A stretch of 14,486 nt of DNA from Clostridia bacterium (GTDB lineage: Bacteria > Bacillota > Clostridia > Oscillospirales > UBA644). Below the pieces are notes generated by a model that saw nothing but the letters and a program-made list of their open reading frames with translations, made no database searches and was not told the origin of the DNA. The number at the start of each line of letters is the position of its first letter. Position 1 is the first letter of the stretch. This document shows, one piece after another, positions 1 to 5,914 of this stretch. Location: assembly GCA_014872655.1 (NCBI GenBank), contig WHHJ01000052.1, forward strand, positions 1 through 14,486, read 5' to 3'. Position numbers and translations under genes: made by a program.

Positions 1-160
1 AAATATTACACAGTTAAAGGTTCATTTCGAAGGTAAAGATATAAACTTTTATCACTTGAAAATCAAGCTTGTAAAATCCTAATTTTATATTTGTACTCGG
101 TAATATTTTGCTGTAAAAGCCGAATTATATTCTTTATTTGTTACTTTGCAAAACAAAACA
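1..160. other. AT-rich stretch without a supported gene
   Basis: No ribosome binding site with a following reading frame is visible. One plus-strand frame is open from the window edge to a TAA at 80-82 (26 codons), which could be the tail of a gene lying to the left, but it is too short and AT-rich to claim. Confidence 0.4.
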
Positions 161-201
161 TAAAATCAATATTCCTCGTAAAACGAGGAATATTGATTTT
201 A
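161..201 (-). terminator. Intrinsic terminator after the broken sigma gene
   Basis: A perfect 18-bp inverted repeat (161-178 with 184-201) has a 5-base loop. Read on the minus strand it is followed by a T-rich tract (TGTTTTGTTTTGC). The stem begins inside the stop codon of the sigma/winged-helix gene (199-201), so the last codon is part of the hairpin. The T-rich side faces the minus strand, which fits termination of that gene. Confidence 0.75.
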
Positions 202-1053
202 TTCATTTGGTATGACAATGGTTGACAGCGATTTTTTCTGCTCTTCGGTTGGTGGTTTTAGCTTGCCATTATTTACAAGCTCTTTAATACAATGTAAAAT
301 AAACCAGCCATCGGAAAAGAAAATATACTGCAGGTTGAATTTTTGTATTTTATGCAAGTATTTCGGCGTTTCACTCAGAACGGCATCAACAAAGGGGGCT
401 TTTATCGCTTCGAATTCAGTCCAATATTTTTCTTTTATACGAGTTTCGATTGCGATAAGTTCATTTTTAATATCTGTATTTTCAAGCCGAATAATTTGCC
501 ATGAGGTTTTAAAGCCTCCGTTACGATCTCCGTTTGTTTTTATGAACCCGTTTTCCGCAAGAAACGCGTACTCATCTTCTGAAAGCACACCGTTCTGCTC
601 TTTTGAAAGTAACGATAATACACGATTTGCTATATCAATATAATTATCCTTTACCCGTCCGGTTGACCATTCTGAATCAATTTGCCATAAAATATAATCT
701 TTATTTCTATTCCAACACGGACCGCAAAAATTCAGCATGCTCTCAAAATACATCGGTCGTTTCACGTTTGGGGCGGCAACAGATGCTGTGCAGATATTAT
801 GTCCTCCATCAGGACGGATAGTGGCAACCTCATCAAAAGAAATTCTCTTATCCGTCAGCCCTTCTCCGCTGAGTGCCGCAATATACGGAATCAACGACCA
901 TAAGATAAAATTATCATCTGCACGGGTATCCTCTGTAAAAGTGATCGGTTGATTGGTCTGATCGCAGATAATACGAGGGTCTTTCAATATCCCACTGTTT
1001 GTCAGTTCGTCAAATAACTCGTTTGCAAACAGTTTTGCGGCTTGACAGTACAT
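199..1053 (-). CDS. C-terminal effector-like part of the sigma/winged-helix protein (open fragment)
   Basis: This 284-residue open stretch follows the second nonsense codon. It is not a complete protein: in the same frame upstream lie the winged helix and sigma domains from which it has been cut off. Visible landmarks are a helical start (AAKLFANELFDEL), a conserved-looking block around residues 75-85 (EVATIRPDGGHNI), a Cys pair in NFCGPCW (residues 109-114) followed by WQIDSEW, and a C-terminal block (FFSDGWFILHCIKELVNNGKLKPPT). I know no biochemical function for this domain. The ATG at 1051-1053 has only a weak purine stretch upstream, so separate translation is doubtful. It most likely marks dead coding sequence, or at best a re-initiated fragment. 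Confidence 0.5.
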   Translation of the reverse strand: MYCQAAKLFANELFDELTNSGILKDPRIICDQTNQPITFTEDTRADDNFILWSLIPYIAALSGEGLTDKRISFDEVATIRPDGGHNICTASVAAPNVKRPMYFESMLNFCGPCWNRNKDYILWQIDSEWSTGRVKDNYIDIANRVLSLLSKEQNGVLSEDEYAFLAENGFIKTNGDRNGGFKTSWQIIRLENTDIKNELIAIETRIKEKYWTEFEAIKAPFVDAVLSETPKYLHKIQKFNLQYIFFSDGWFILHCIKELVNNGKLKPPTEEQKKSLSTIVIPNE

Positions 1054-1230
1054 CTTATCTTTTAATGTAATCAGTTCATTACTTGCTTAATCGAGTAGAA
1101 TATTGCAGAGATACTTGCCGCCATTCTGTGTCAAAAAGCCGTATTCAGCAAGATATTCAGCTTCGCTTTCTACATAAACCGGAGAAACACCAAGATCATC
1201 TGCAATTTCGCTTATCGTTTTTGATTTCTT

Positions 1231-1863
1231 CTACACGGAATACACAATATTTTGGGATAATATACTACGAAAGAAATTATTATTAGCTCCTTTTGTTCCG
1301 GGTGAACCATTTGTTCCACAAAGTTCAAATTTGATGGGATTGAATTTAAGTTCGCTTGTTTGCCTCATGGTATCCATTCCTTTCTTTAAATCTTTTTTGG
1401 CTTCAAACAGATGCCACTTGACAGTACCGACAGGAATACCTAACTCTCTTGCAATTGCTTCCTGATTTTTATTTTCAAAGTAATAGGCAATTACAATTCG
1501 GCGCTGCAATTTTGAAAGGTACGCTATTTCTCTGTGCAAGCGATCGGTAATTTCTTTTTCAACGATATCGTTTGCGGTATCGTTGTCTGTTGGCAATAGT
1601 CCGATAATGTCATCCAGTGTAACACCAACTGCAGATTTCACTTTTCCGCGATAATAATTGGCAAGAGTATTGTGTGCTACCGTCCAGATGAATTTATCGG
1701 GTGCTTCAATATCTTCTCTGTGAAGAAGCGTACGAAACACCTTTAGCACTATTTCCTGTGTTAAATCCTCTGCGTCTTGCAAATGAGCGCATCGTTTCAA
1801 AGCAAATCCATAGAGGGGATTTAGGTATTCTGTTGTCAATTTTTCGGCTTGTTCACGTTTCAT
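1231..1863 (-). CDS. ECF-like RNA polymerase sigma factor, truncated by a nonsense codon
   Basis: The 210-residue product would direct RNA polymerase to alternative promoters. Region 2 covers about residues 10-75 (GFALKRC, DAEDLTQEIVLKVF, FIWTVAHNTLANYYRGK). Region 4 covers about 110-165 (REIAYLSKLQRRIVIAYYFE, then the HTH EAIARELGIPVGTVKWHLFEAKK). The tail FNPIKF...FFRSILSQNIVYSV is the linker that normally leads into the winged-helix extension, but a TAG stops it here. I chose the ATG at 1861-1863 because AAGGAG lies 9 bases upstream. A GTG at 1900-1902 would add 13 residues (VSVLVKAFKEIKQ) and cannot be excluded. Both DNA- and polymerase-binding regions are intact, so it could still act as a short sigma factor, but it would have lost its sensor/regulatory half. 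Its target promoters are unknown. Confidence 0.8.
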   Translation of the reverse strand: MKREQAEKLTTEYLNPLYGFALKRCAHLQDAEDLTQEIVLKVFRTLLHREDIEAPDKFIWTVAHNTLANYYRGKVKSAVGVTLDDIIGLLPTDNDTANDIVEKEITDRLHREIAYLSKLQRRIVIAYYFENKNQEAIARELGIPVGTVKWHLFEAKKDLKKGMDTMRQTSELKFNPIKFELCGTNGSPGTKGANNNFFRSILSQNIVYSV

Positions 1864-2004
1864 CTGTTTGATCTCCTTGAAAGCTTTCACTAATACAGAC
1901 ACTGTACCAAAAGAAAGGTTGGGGATTTATTTGTTAAAAGTAATGTGTATTTTGTATCGGTTTATCCTTGCTAAACCACATTGATATCTTCTATCTTTCT
2001 TTAT

Positions 2005-2037
2005 ATAATAAAAACCGCAGCGGTTATTCCGCTGCGA
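2005..2037 (-). terminator. Intrinsic terminator of rpmE
   Basis: A perfect GC-rich 8-bp stem (2016-2023 with 2029-2036, CGCAGCGG/CCGCTGCG) has a 5-base loop. On the minus strand it is followed by GTTTTTATTATA. It lies 14 bases after the rpmE stop codon and is oriented to end rpmE transcription before the sigma gene. Confidence 0.85.
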
Positions 2038-2050
2038 TCCCTGTAAATAA

Positions 2051-2251
2051 TTATTGCAGATTGAATTTTTTCTTGAATCTGTCTACACGTCCGCCGGTGT
2101 CTACCAATTTTTGTTTACCAGTAAAGAACGGATGACATTTGGAACAGATTTCAACACGGATCTCCGGTTTTGTAGAACGTGTTTTTACTTCATTTCCGCA
2201 TGCGCATCTAATTACAGAATCAACGTAGTTAGGATGAATTCCTTCTTTCAT
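2051..2251 (-). CDS. rpmE: 50S ribosomal protein L31 (zinc-binding form)
   Basis: The 66-residue product is L31, a small protein that bridges the 50S and 30S subunits at the central protuberance. The start MKEGIHPNY, the middle GNEV and the end TGGRVDRFKKKF are typical. Cysteines 16, 18, 36 and 39 (RCACG, CSKCHPFFTGKQ) form the zinc ribbon, so this is the C+ type that needs zinc; many Firmicutes also carry a zinc-free paralogue for zinc starvation. The start is fixed by a near-perfect GAGGAGGTG site with about 9 bases to the ATG. It is transcribed alone: its own promoter lies at 2306-2334 and its own terminator at 2005-2037. The leader can fold into two competing hairpins, one covering the ribosome binding site. 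Confidence 0.97.
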   Translation of the reverse strand: MKEGIHPNYVDSVIRCACGNEVKTRSTKPEIRVEICSKCHPFFTGKQKLVDTGGRVDRFKKKFNLQ

Positions 2252-2259
2252 GTATCTTG

Positions 2260-2287
2260 CACCTCCTCAAGGTGTTTTGTTCACACC
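2260..2287 (-). promoter_or_regulatory. rpmE leader with two mutually exclusive hairpins
   Basis: In the minus-strand mRNA, GGTGT (2283-2287 complement to 2271-2275) can pair with ACACC across a 7-base loop. Alternatively CACCT (2270-2274) can pair with AGGTG (2260-2264) and bury the Shine-Dalgarno sequence GAGGAGG. The two stems share bases 2271-2274, so only one can form. Ribosomal-protein leaders in Firmicutes often work by such switching, with the protein itself as ligand; for this leader that is an inference. Confidence 0.4.
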
Positions 2288-2305
2288 GAATTGTAATACT
2301 AAACC

Positions 2306-2334
2306 ATTATACCATAAAAAAATTGAAATTGCAA
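2306..2334 (-). promoter_or_regulatory. Sigma-A promoter of rpmE
   Basis: On the minus strand -35 TTGCAA (2329-2334) and -10 TATAAT (2306-2311) are separated by exactly 17 bases. The predicted start near 2299 gives a leader of about 48 bases before rpmE. Confidence 0.85.
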
Positions 2335-2370
2335 GAGGTAGAGCAAAAAATATTTATTTTGAAATAACAG

Positions 2371-2397
2371 AGAATAAAAGGATTTCAACAAAATCCT
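2371..2397 (-). terminator. Probable terminator after ruvX
   Basis: A 7-bp stem AGGATTT/AAATCCT (2379-2385 with 2391-2397) has a 5-base loop and, on the minus strand, is followed by TTTTATTCT. It lies just past the acpP-ruvX unit and before the rpmE promoter. The stem is AT-rich, so its strength is uncertain. Confidence 0.5.
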
Positions 2398-2428
2398 CTC
2401 TCAGGAAATGTACGCATTAAAACAAATA

Positions 2429-2848
2429 CTATTTTTTACAATGCCTTTTATCAATAAAATCTTGCAACAATACAGCCGCTGCTGCTGCATCAATAAGCGA
2501 GCGCTGCTTTTTTGTACTTTTCTCATTCGCATGCAGTTTTTTACTTGCAATTACTGTTGTGAATCGTTCATCATATAACTGGACATCCACTCCGGACTCT
2601 TCCTGCAAGATCCGGGCAAAACGTTCCGCCTTCAAAGCGATTTCACTGTTTTTTCCATCTGTCCGCAAAGGCTTCCCCACTATAATCAGTTCCGCTTTCT
2701 GTTCCTTGATAACTGTTAATAACTCTGAAAGCAATTTTTGCTCATTATAAGACGGGATTGAATACAAAGGCGTTGCCAGCACCTCTGTCTCATCGCAAAT
2801 TGCAATGCCGGTACGAGCAACGCCATAATCAACCGATAAAATGCGCAT
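2429..2848 (-). CDS. ruvX: RuvX/YqgF-family RNase H-fold nuclease (pre-16S rRNA processing / putative Holliday junction resolvase)
   Basis: The 139-residue length is normal for YqgF/RuvX (YrrK in Bacillus). The acidic residues of the RNase H fold are in their usual places: Asp7 in VDYGVARTG, Glu94 in YDERFTT and Asp120 in LIDAAAAAVLLQDFI. VGKPLRTDG (57-65) corresponds to the usual VGLPLxxDG. The family is annotated as a Holliday junction resolvase, while the E. coli member is known mainly for maturing the 5' end of 16S rRNA; either role would be cytosolic. The ATG shares a base with the acpP stop (TGATG), so it is translated by coupling to acpP and has no promoter of its own. In many Firmicutes this gene instead sits with alaS and DUF965/DUF1292 genes, so the acpP pairing is less common. 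Confidence 0.9.
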   Translation of the reverse strand: MRILSVDYGVARTGIAICDETEVLATPLYSIPSYNEQKLLSELLTVIKEQKAELIIVGKPLRTDGKNSEIALKAERFARILQEESGVDVQLYDERFTTVIASKKLHANEKSTKKQRSLIDAAAAAVLLQDFIDKRHCKK

Positions 2849-3081
2849 CAGCTGTTTTGTGCGTTTTCTAAATACGCAACAACATCGCCAACGGTTTTCA
2901 TTTTTTCTGCTGCATCTTCAGGAATAGAGATGTCATATTCATCTTCGATCGCCATCAACAGATCCACCACATCCAAACTGTCTGCGCCAAGATCTTCCAC
3001 AATTTTAGTGTCGAGCGTGATATCCTCTTCCTTTACATCAAAACGGTCTGCCAACAGGGGCTTCATTTTCTCTAAATACAC
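2848..3081 (-). CDS. acpP: Acyl carrier protein
   Basis: The 77-residue acidic protein carries growing fatty acyl chains as thioesters on a 4'-phosphopantetheine arm during type II fatty acid synthesis. The arm attaches to Ser35 in the motif EDLGADSLDVVDL, and helix II/III features (AIEDEYDISIPEDAAEKMKTVGDVV) are canonical. The start is a GTG at 3079-3081, preceded by AAAGGA about 11 bases upstream. It gives the usual N-terminus (MYLEKMKPLLADRF), while the next ATG would cut into helix I. The plsX, fabD or rnc neighbours often seen with acpP are absent; ruvX follows with a TGATG overlap. One perfect promoter and one second candidate lie upstream. Confidence 0.95.
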   Translation of the reverse strand: MYLEKMKPLLADRFDVKEEDITLDTKIVEDLGADSLDVVDLLMAIEDEYDISIPEDAAEKMKTVGDVVAYLENAQNS

Positions 3082-3108
3082 AACCGGTCACATCCTTTGT
3101 TCTATTGA

Positions 3109-3138
3109 ATTATAATTGTTTTTATGATATAATATCAA
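3109..3138 (-). promoter_or_regulatory. Second candidate promoter (P2) of acpP-ruvX
   Basis: On the minus strand -35 TTGATA (3133-3138) and -10 TATAAT (3109-3114) are 18 bases apart, which would start transcription about 20 bases before the acpP GTG. A 13-base perfect palindrome TGATATAATATCA (3125-3137) overlaps the -35 box and spacer and could be an operator, though AT palindromes arise easily in such sequence. Confidence 0.5.
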
Positions 3139-3165
3139 AAAACAATACGTTTATATGTGTTCATT

Positions 3166-3194
3166 ATTATACCGTTAAAATCAGCTTTTGTCAA
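3166..3194 (-). promoter_or_regulatory. Consensus sigma-A promoter (P1) of acpP-ruvX
   Basis: On the minus strand a perfect TTGACA (3189-3194) and a perfect TATAAT (3166-3171) are separated by 17 bases. The leader to the acpP start would be about 78 bases. Confidence 0.88.
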
Positions 3195-3229
3195 GTCCCT
3201 TAAAAACATTTGATGGACATTTTAAACGC

Positions 3230-3258
3230 TTATTTTTCTTTTTTATCGAACCTATAAT
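3230..3258 (+). promoter_or_regulatory. Possible promoter of the GNAT-DUF1294-birA unit
   Basis: A perfect -10 TATAAT (3253-3258) has only a weak -35 (TTATTT, 3230-3235) at 17 bases. It is the best candidate between the divergent acpP promoter and the GNAT gene. Confidence 0.4.
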
Positions 3259-3303
3259 AATGCTGGAGCAATCTATTTTTATTAAATTTGAGGAGGCTCA
3301 TTT

Positions 3304-3774
3304 ATGCAAGAAATCACCATTCACCTACTCCGACAAAAACCTCAATACAAAAGCACGGTAGCAAACTGGCTATTTAAAGAATTTGCCCGACCAAACGAAA
3401 CGCTTTCTTTTTTTGAATCGCTAGTAGAAAACGGTATCTGTGGACAAGACCTTCCCTGCTTCTTCGTTGCAGAAACATCAACACATATTCCGGTTGGGAC
3501 AGTCGCGCTATGCCGTGCAGACTTACTTACCCGACAAGATATTGCTCCTTGGTTAGCCCTTTTATATGTTGATCCGGAATTTCGAAATCATAAAATCGGA
3601 ACTCAATTACAAAATGCACTTTTATTATACGCAAAGCAAAAAGGATTTTCACAGGTTTATCTGTATACAACATTGATCAATTACTACGAAAAAAACGATT
3701 GGCACCCAATCGGGTCTGGGATAGAATGCGATGGTACAGTTGTAAAATTGTATCAAAAAGAAACAGAAACATGA
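3304..3774 (+). CDS. GNAT-family N-acetyltransferase
   Basis: The 156-residue protein is a GCN5-related acetyltransferase, which moves an acetyl group from acetyl-CoA to an amine on a small molecule or protein. The core is residues 80-136: the beta4 strand PWLALLYVDPEFRN, the pyrophosphate-binding turn RNHKIGTQL (94-102), helix alpha3, and the YYEKNDWHPIG motif where a Tyr often acts as the general acid. In the usual R-x-x-G-x-G/A turn the first Gly is Lys97, a mild deviation. The N-terminal block ANWLFKEFARP is common in clostridial GNATs. The start is fixed by AGGAGG 7 bases before the ATG. It is the first gene of a tight unit, overlapping the next by ATGA. The substrate cannot be told. Confidence 0.85.
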   Translation: MQEITIHLLRQKPQYKSTVANWLFKEFARPNETLSFFESLVENGICGQDLPCFFVAETSTHIPVGTVALCRADLLTRQDIAPWLALLYVDPEFRNHKIGTQLQNALLLYAKQKGFSQVYLYTTLINYYEKNDWHPIGSGIECDGTVVKLYQKETET

Positions 3775-4055
3775 TCGATTTAATTCTTTTTATATACCTT
3801 ATTGTAATCAATCTGATATCTTTTCTCACTACTGCGTATGATAAGTATTGCGCAAAAAGAAACCATTACAGAATACCTGAAAAAACACTTTTATTCCTTA
3901 GCTTTATTGCTGGCGCATTTGGCGTATTAGCCGCTTTTTGGCTCACACATCATAAAATCAGAAAGAAAAAACTCTATATTTGCGTTTTTTCACTGGCCCT
4001 TGTATATTTTTTTCTCGTACTTTATTGGATTGGAGATCGATTCCTATGGCTGTAA
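3771..4055 (+). CDS. DUF1294 small membrane protein
   Basis: The 94-residue hydrophobic protein has three likely membrane spans (about residues 3-22, 38-58 and 67-87). It shows the DUF1294 signature: DKYCAKR (24-30), RIPEKTLLFLSFIAGAFG (34-51) and HHKIRKKK (60-67), corresponding to the usual DKxxA, RIPE and RHKTxK blocks. The biochemical role of DUF1294 is not known. The ATG at 3771 overlaps the stop of the GNAT gene as ATGA, indicating translational coupling. An upstream in-frame ATG at 3699 would run through the GNAT gene and adds residues unlike the family. Its last 10 bases overlap the birA start. Confidence 0.85.
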   Translation: MIDLILFIYLIVINLISFLTTAYDKYCAKRNHYRIPEKTLLFLSFIAGAFGVLAAFWLTHHKIRKKKLYICVFSLALVYFFLVLYWIGDRFLWL

Positions 4056-5020
4056 AAAATGATGTTTATGAAATACTGCTCGCTCATATCAACCAATATG
4101 TATCCGGCACGTCGATTGCCCAGGATTTAAATGTTTCTCGGAATGCTGTATGGAAAGCCATCCTGCAGTTAAAAAAAGAAGGTTGTATGATTGAGGCAGT
4201 TCCTAATAAGGGATACCTTTTAACAAAAATACCTGACGATTTGCGTGAATTAGATATCCGGCGACACTTAAATCCGCAGATACAAAATATTCCCATTCAA
4301 ATCCTTTCTACAACCGATTCTACTAACACTGATGCAAAAAAAGCAGCACTGAGCGGAGCAAAAAATCACAGCGTTTTTTTGGCAAAAGAACAAACTGCAG
4401 GGAAAGGCCGCTTAGGACGACGTTTTTTCTCTCCAAAATCCGGGATCTATCTGTCTGTCATCTTTCAGCCTCAAGGCACATTATCAGAACCCGGCTTAGT
4501 AACGACTGCTACTGCTGTTGCAGTATGTCGGGCTATAGAAGAAGCTGTCCATATCAATACTTCTATTAAATGGGTTAACGACATTTTTTTCAATCAAAAA
4601 AAAGTCTGCGGAATTCTTTGCGAAGCGATAACCGATATGGAAAGCGGACAGATTAGCCGTGTCATTACAGGGATTGGAATCAATTTTATGCATCCCGAAA
4701 ACGGCTATCCCGAAGAATTAAAAGATGTTGCAGGCGCCTTATTTTCAACTCAGGCTACCTGTACCCGAAGTGAGTTGACCGCAATCCTTTTAAATCATTT
4801 AATTCCGATCATTGATCAGTTAAATCCAAATGATTTTATTCCCGAATACAAAAAACGCATGTTTTTATTAGGACAAACGATTGAATATCAACAAAACGGC
4901 CAGACACAAACCGCAAAAGCTATGGATATCGATGTCCAAGGCGGACTTGTTGTCAAAACGGAAGACAATAAACTTGTTACTTTAAAAACTGGCGAAGTGA
5001 GCATCAAAAAACATCCCTGA
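4046..5020 (+). CDS. birA: Bifunctional biotin-protein ligase / biotin operon repressor BirA
   Basis: The 324-residue protein activates biotin with ATP to biotinyl-AMP and attaches it to carrier proteins. Loaded with biotinyl-AMP it dimerises and represses biotin genes. An N-terminal winged helix (about 5-60, HTH 22-43 SIAQDLNVSRNAVWKAILQL) makes it the regulatory type. The ligase core has TDSTN (90-94), the adenylate loop GKGRLGRRF (119-127) and KWVNDI (175-180, usually KWPNDI), and the SH3-like C-terminal domain covers about 270-322. The ATG at 4046 has GGAG 10 bases upstream and overlaps the DUF1294 gene by 10 bases; a more upstream start would only add DUF1294-overlapping sequence. A matching operator stands before bioY 250 bases downstream, which supports its regulatory role. 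Confidence 0.95.
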   Translation: MAVKNDVYEILLAHINQYVSGTSIAQDLNVSRNAVWKAILQLKKEGCMIEAVPNKGYLLTKIPDDLRELDIRRHLNPQIQNIPIQILSTTDSTNTDAKKAALSGAKNHSVFLAKEQTAGKGRLGRRFFSPKSGIYLSVIFQPQGTLSEPGLVTTATAVAVCRAIEEAVHINTSIKWVNDIFFNQKKVCGILCEAITDMESGQISRVITGIGINFMHPENGYPEELKDVAGALFSTQATCTRSELTAILLNHLIPIIDQLNPNDFIPEYKKRMFLLGQTIEYQQNGQTQTAKAMDIDVQGGLVVKTEDNKLVTLKTGEVSIKKHP

Positions 5021-5029
5021 TTTTTCCGG

Positions 5030-5049
5030 ACTAAAAACACTCTTTTAGT
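5030..5049. repeat. Short inverted repeat between birA and the small gene
   Basis: ACTAAAA (5030-5036) and TTTTAGT (5043-5049) form a 7-bp AT-rich stem with a 6-base loop. No T-run follows on either strand, so it is not a clear terminator. It sits just upstream of the ribosome binding site of the small gene. Confidence 0.35.
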
Positions 5050-5078
5050 ACAAAATACAGATGAAAGAGGTGTTTTCG

Positions 5079-5264
5079 ATGAAAAAAAATCAGAAAAACA
5101 AATCAGAAGACCTTCAAGATCCAGACCTTGAAAACTCTGTTATATCATCAACAGAATGCACAGGCCTCACCTATATTCCTCCTGAAAACTCGGAAGAAGC
5201 AGACTCCTATACAGAAATTTATAAAATCCCTGTTACTGCGAAAAAGAAAAATAAGAAAAAATAG
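5079..5264 (+). CDS. Small charged protein of unknown function
   Basis: A 61-residue protein with a lysine-rich start (MKKNQKNK), an acidic middle with the motif STECTGLTYIPPENSEEADSY, and a lysine-rich end (TAKKKNKKK). There is no signal peptide or membrane span. The ATG at 5079 is preferred over one at 5061 because AGAGGTG lies 6 bases before it. CTGL..xPP-x-(E/D)-rich motifs occur in small clostridial hypothetical proteins as I recall, but I know no function. It lies between birA and bioY, ending 6 bases before the putative BirA operator, so it is probably transcribed from the birA side. Confidence 0.6.
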   Translation: MKKNQKNKSEDLQDPDLENSVISSTECTGLTYIPPENSEEADSYTEIYKIPVTAKKKNKKK

Positions 5265-5270
5265 CCAACA

Positions 5271-5308
5271 CAATTGTCAACCATTTGATTATTTAAGGTT
5301 GACAATTG
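5271..5308. promoter_or_regulatory. Probable BirA operator of bioY
   Basis: A perfect 12-bp inverted repeat, CAATTGTCAACC (5271-5282) and GGTTGACAATTG (5297-5308), is separated by 14 bases. It fits the known Firmicute BirA site, TTGTnAACC-N14/15-GGTTnACAA. The right arm contains the -35 box TTGACA of the bioY promoter, so bound BirA would block RNA polymerase. With birA just upstream, this is classic biotin-dependent repression of biotin uptake. Confidence 0.88.
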
Positions 5309-5327
5309 ATTTTTTTTATGTTATACT
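5299..5327 (+). promoter_or_regulatory. Sigma-A promoter of bioY
   Basis: A perfect -35 TTGACA (5299-5304) lies inside the BirA operator arm, with -10 TATACT (5322-5327) 17 bases away. The leader to bioY is short, about 25 bases. Confidence 0.88.
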
Positions 5328-5356
5328 ATAAAAAAAAATGAGAGGATTTTCACACA

Positions 5357-5914
5357 ATGAATAAAAAAGTAAAGACGATCGTATACACGGCAATTACAGC
5401 TGCTGCACTCTGTATTCTTGCCCCGATGTCCATTCCGCTTCCGTTCACGCCAATTCCCATTTCATTGACGATTCTTGTTTTATGCTTGTCATGTTACCTA
5501 ACAAATTATAAAATAACTTTAATTGCTTATAGTACATATGTGGTATTAGGCATGATCGGGCTGCCTGTTTTTTCAGGTTTTACTGGAGGAATCGGTAAAA
5601 TTGCGGGGCCAACCGGAGGTTATATTTTAGGATTTTATGCCGTTATTTTTCTATGCGGTATTTGCGTTGAAAGATTTAACGGCCCAATAACCCAATATGT
5701 CATGCCAATTGTTGGAATGCTTATGGGAATTGCTATTGATTATATACTAGGAACAGCTTGGTATGTGTTTTCTCAAAAGGTTTCCGTAACAGCTGCTTTA
5801 ACTGCATGTGTCATTCCTTTTATCCCCTTTGATTGCATTAAGATTGCTGTTTGTGCCCTTGTTGGGCAGCCCGTACGTCACCTGCTGAAAAATAAGAGAT
5901 TTCGGAATTTCTAA
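5357..5914 (+). CDS. bioY: Biotin transporter BioY (S component of an ECF transporter)
   Basis: The 185-residue integral membrane protein captures biotin and works with the shared energy-coupling module EcfAA'T (or alone, with low capacity). Six membrane spans are plausible. Family signatures are IPLPFTPIPISL (26-37), GLPVFSGFTGGIGKIAGPTGGY (68-89, the substrate-site loop) and the C-terminal VIPFIPFDCIKI (152-163), where family members usually have a PGD-type turn near this place. The ATG at 5357 has GAGAGGA 10 bases upstream. No bioM/bioN or ecf genes are in the window, so an unlinked shared module is expected. Expression should fall when biotin is plentiful, through the operator overlapping its promoter. 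No biotin synthesis genes are seen nearby, which fits a biotin scavenger but does not prove it. Confidence 0.95.
   Translation: MNKKVKTIVYTAITAAALCILAPMSIPLPFTPIPISLTILVLCLSCYLTNYKITLIAYSTYVVLGMIGLPVFSGFTGGIGKIAGPTGGYILGFYAVIFLCGICVERFNGPITQYVMPIVGMLMGIAIDYILGTAWYVFSQKVSVTAALTACVIPFIPFDCIKIAVCALVGQPVRHLLKNKRFRNF

Larger units (their letters stand above)
199..1863 (-). pseudogene. ECF-like sigma factor with C-terminal winged-helix/effector extension, interrupted by two nonsense codons
   Basis: The whole stretch is one reading frame of 555 codons, broken only by TAG at 1231-1233 and TAA at 1087-1089. Between the stops the frame encodes a clear helix-turn-helix (KTISEIADDLGVSPVYVESE) and a winged-helix tail (EYLAEYGFL, GGKYLCN). 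After the second stop it continues straight into the effector-like part without a shift. As I recall the family, clostridial sigma-70-like proteins of about 550 residues carry these parts in one chain: sigma regions 2 and 4, an FFRS-LSQNI-Y linker, a second HTH, then a C-terminal domain of unknown ligand. I infer two point mutations (for example GAA to TAA) and recent loss of the long form. Because no frameshift has built up, loss is either young or the sigma portion alone is still under selection. Recoding is unlikely, since every other gene in the window uses the standard code. Confidence 0.75.

Noticed and set aside
2..82. 26-codon open plus-strand frame from the window edge, ending in TAA
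   Set aside because: It could be the tail of a gene to the left, but the length is within chance for AT-rich DNA and no motif is recognisable.
212..643. 143-codon plus-strand frame opposite the sigma effector part
   Set aside because: Antisense shadow rich in Ser/Phe/Ile, without a ribosome binding site.
1087..1233. Stop-codon readthrough or a reassigned code in the sigma gene
   Set aside because: All other genes use TAA, TAG and TGA as normal stops, and two different stop codons would both need recoding; nonsense mutation is simpler.
5030..5049. Terminator after birA
   Set aside because: The 7-bp AT stem has no T-run on either strand, so read-through into the small gene is more likely.
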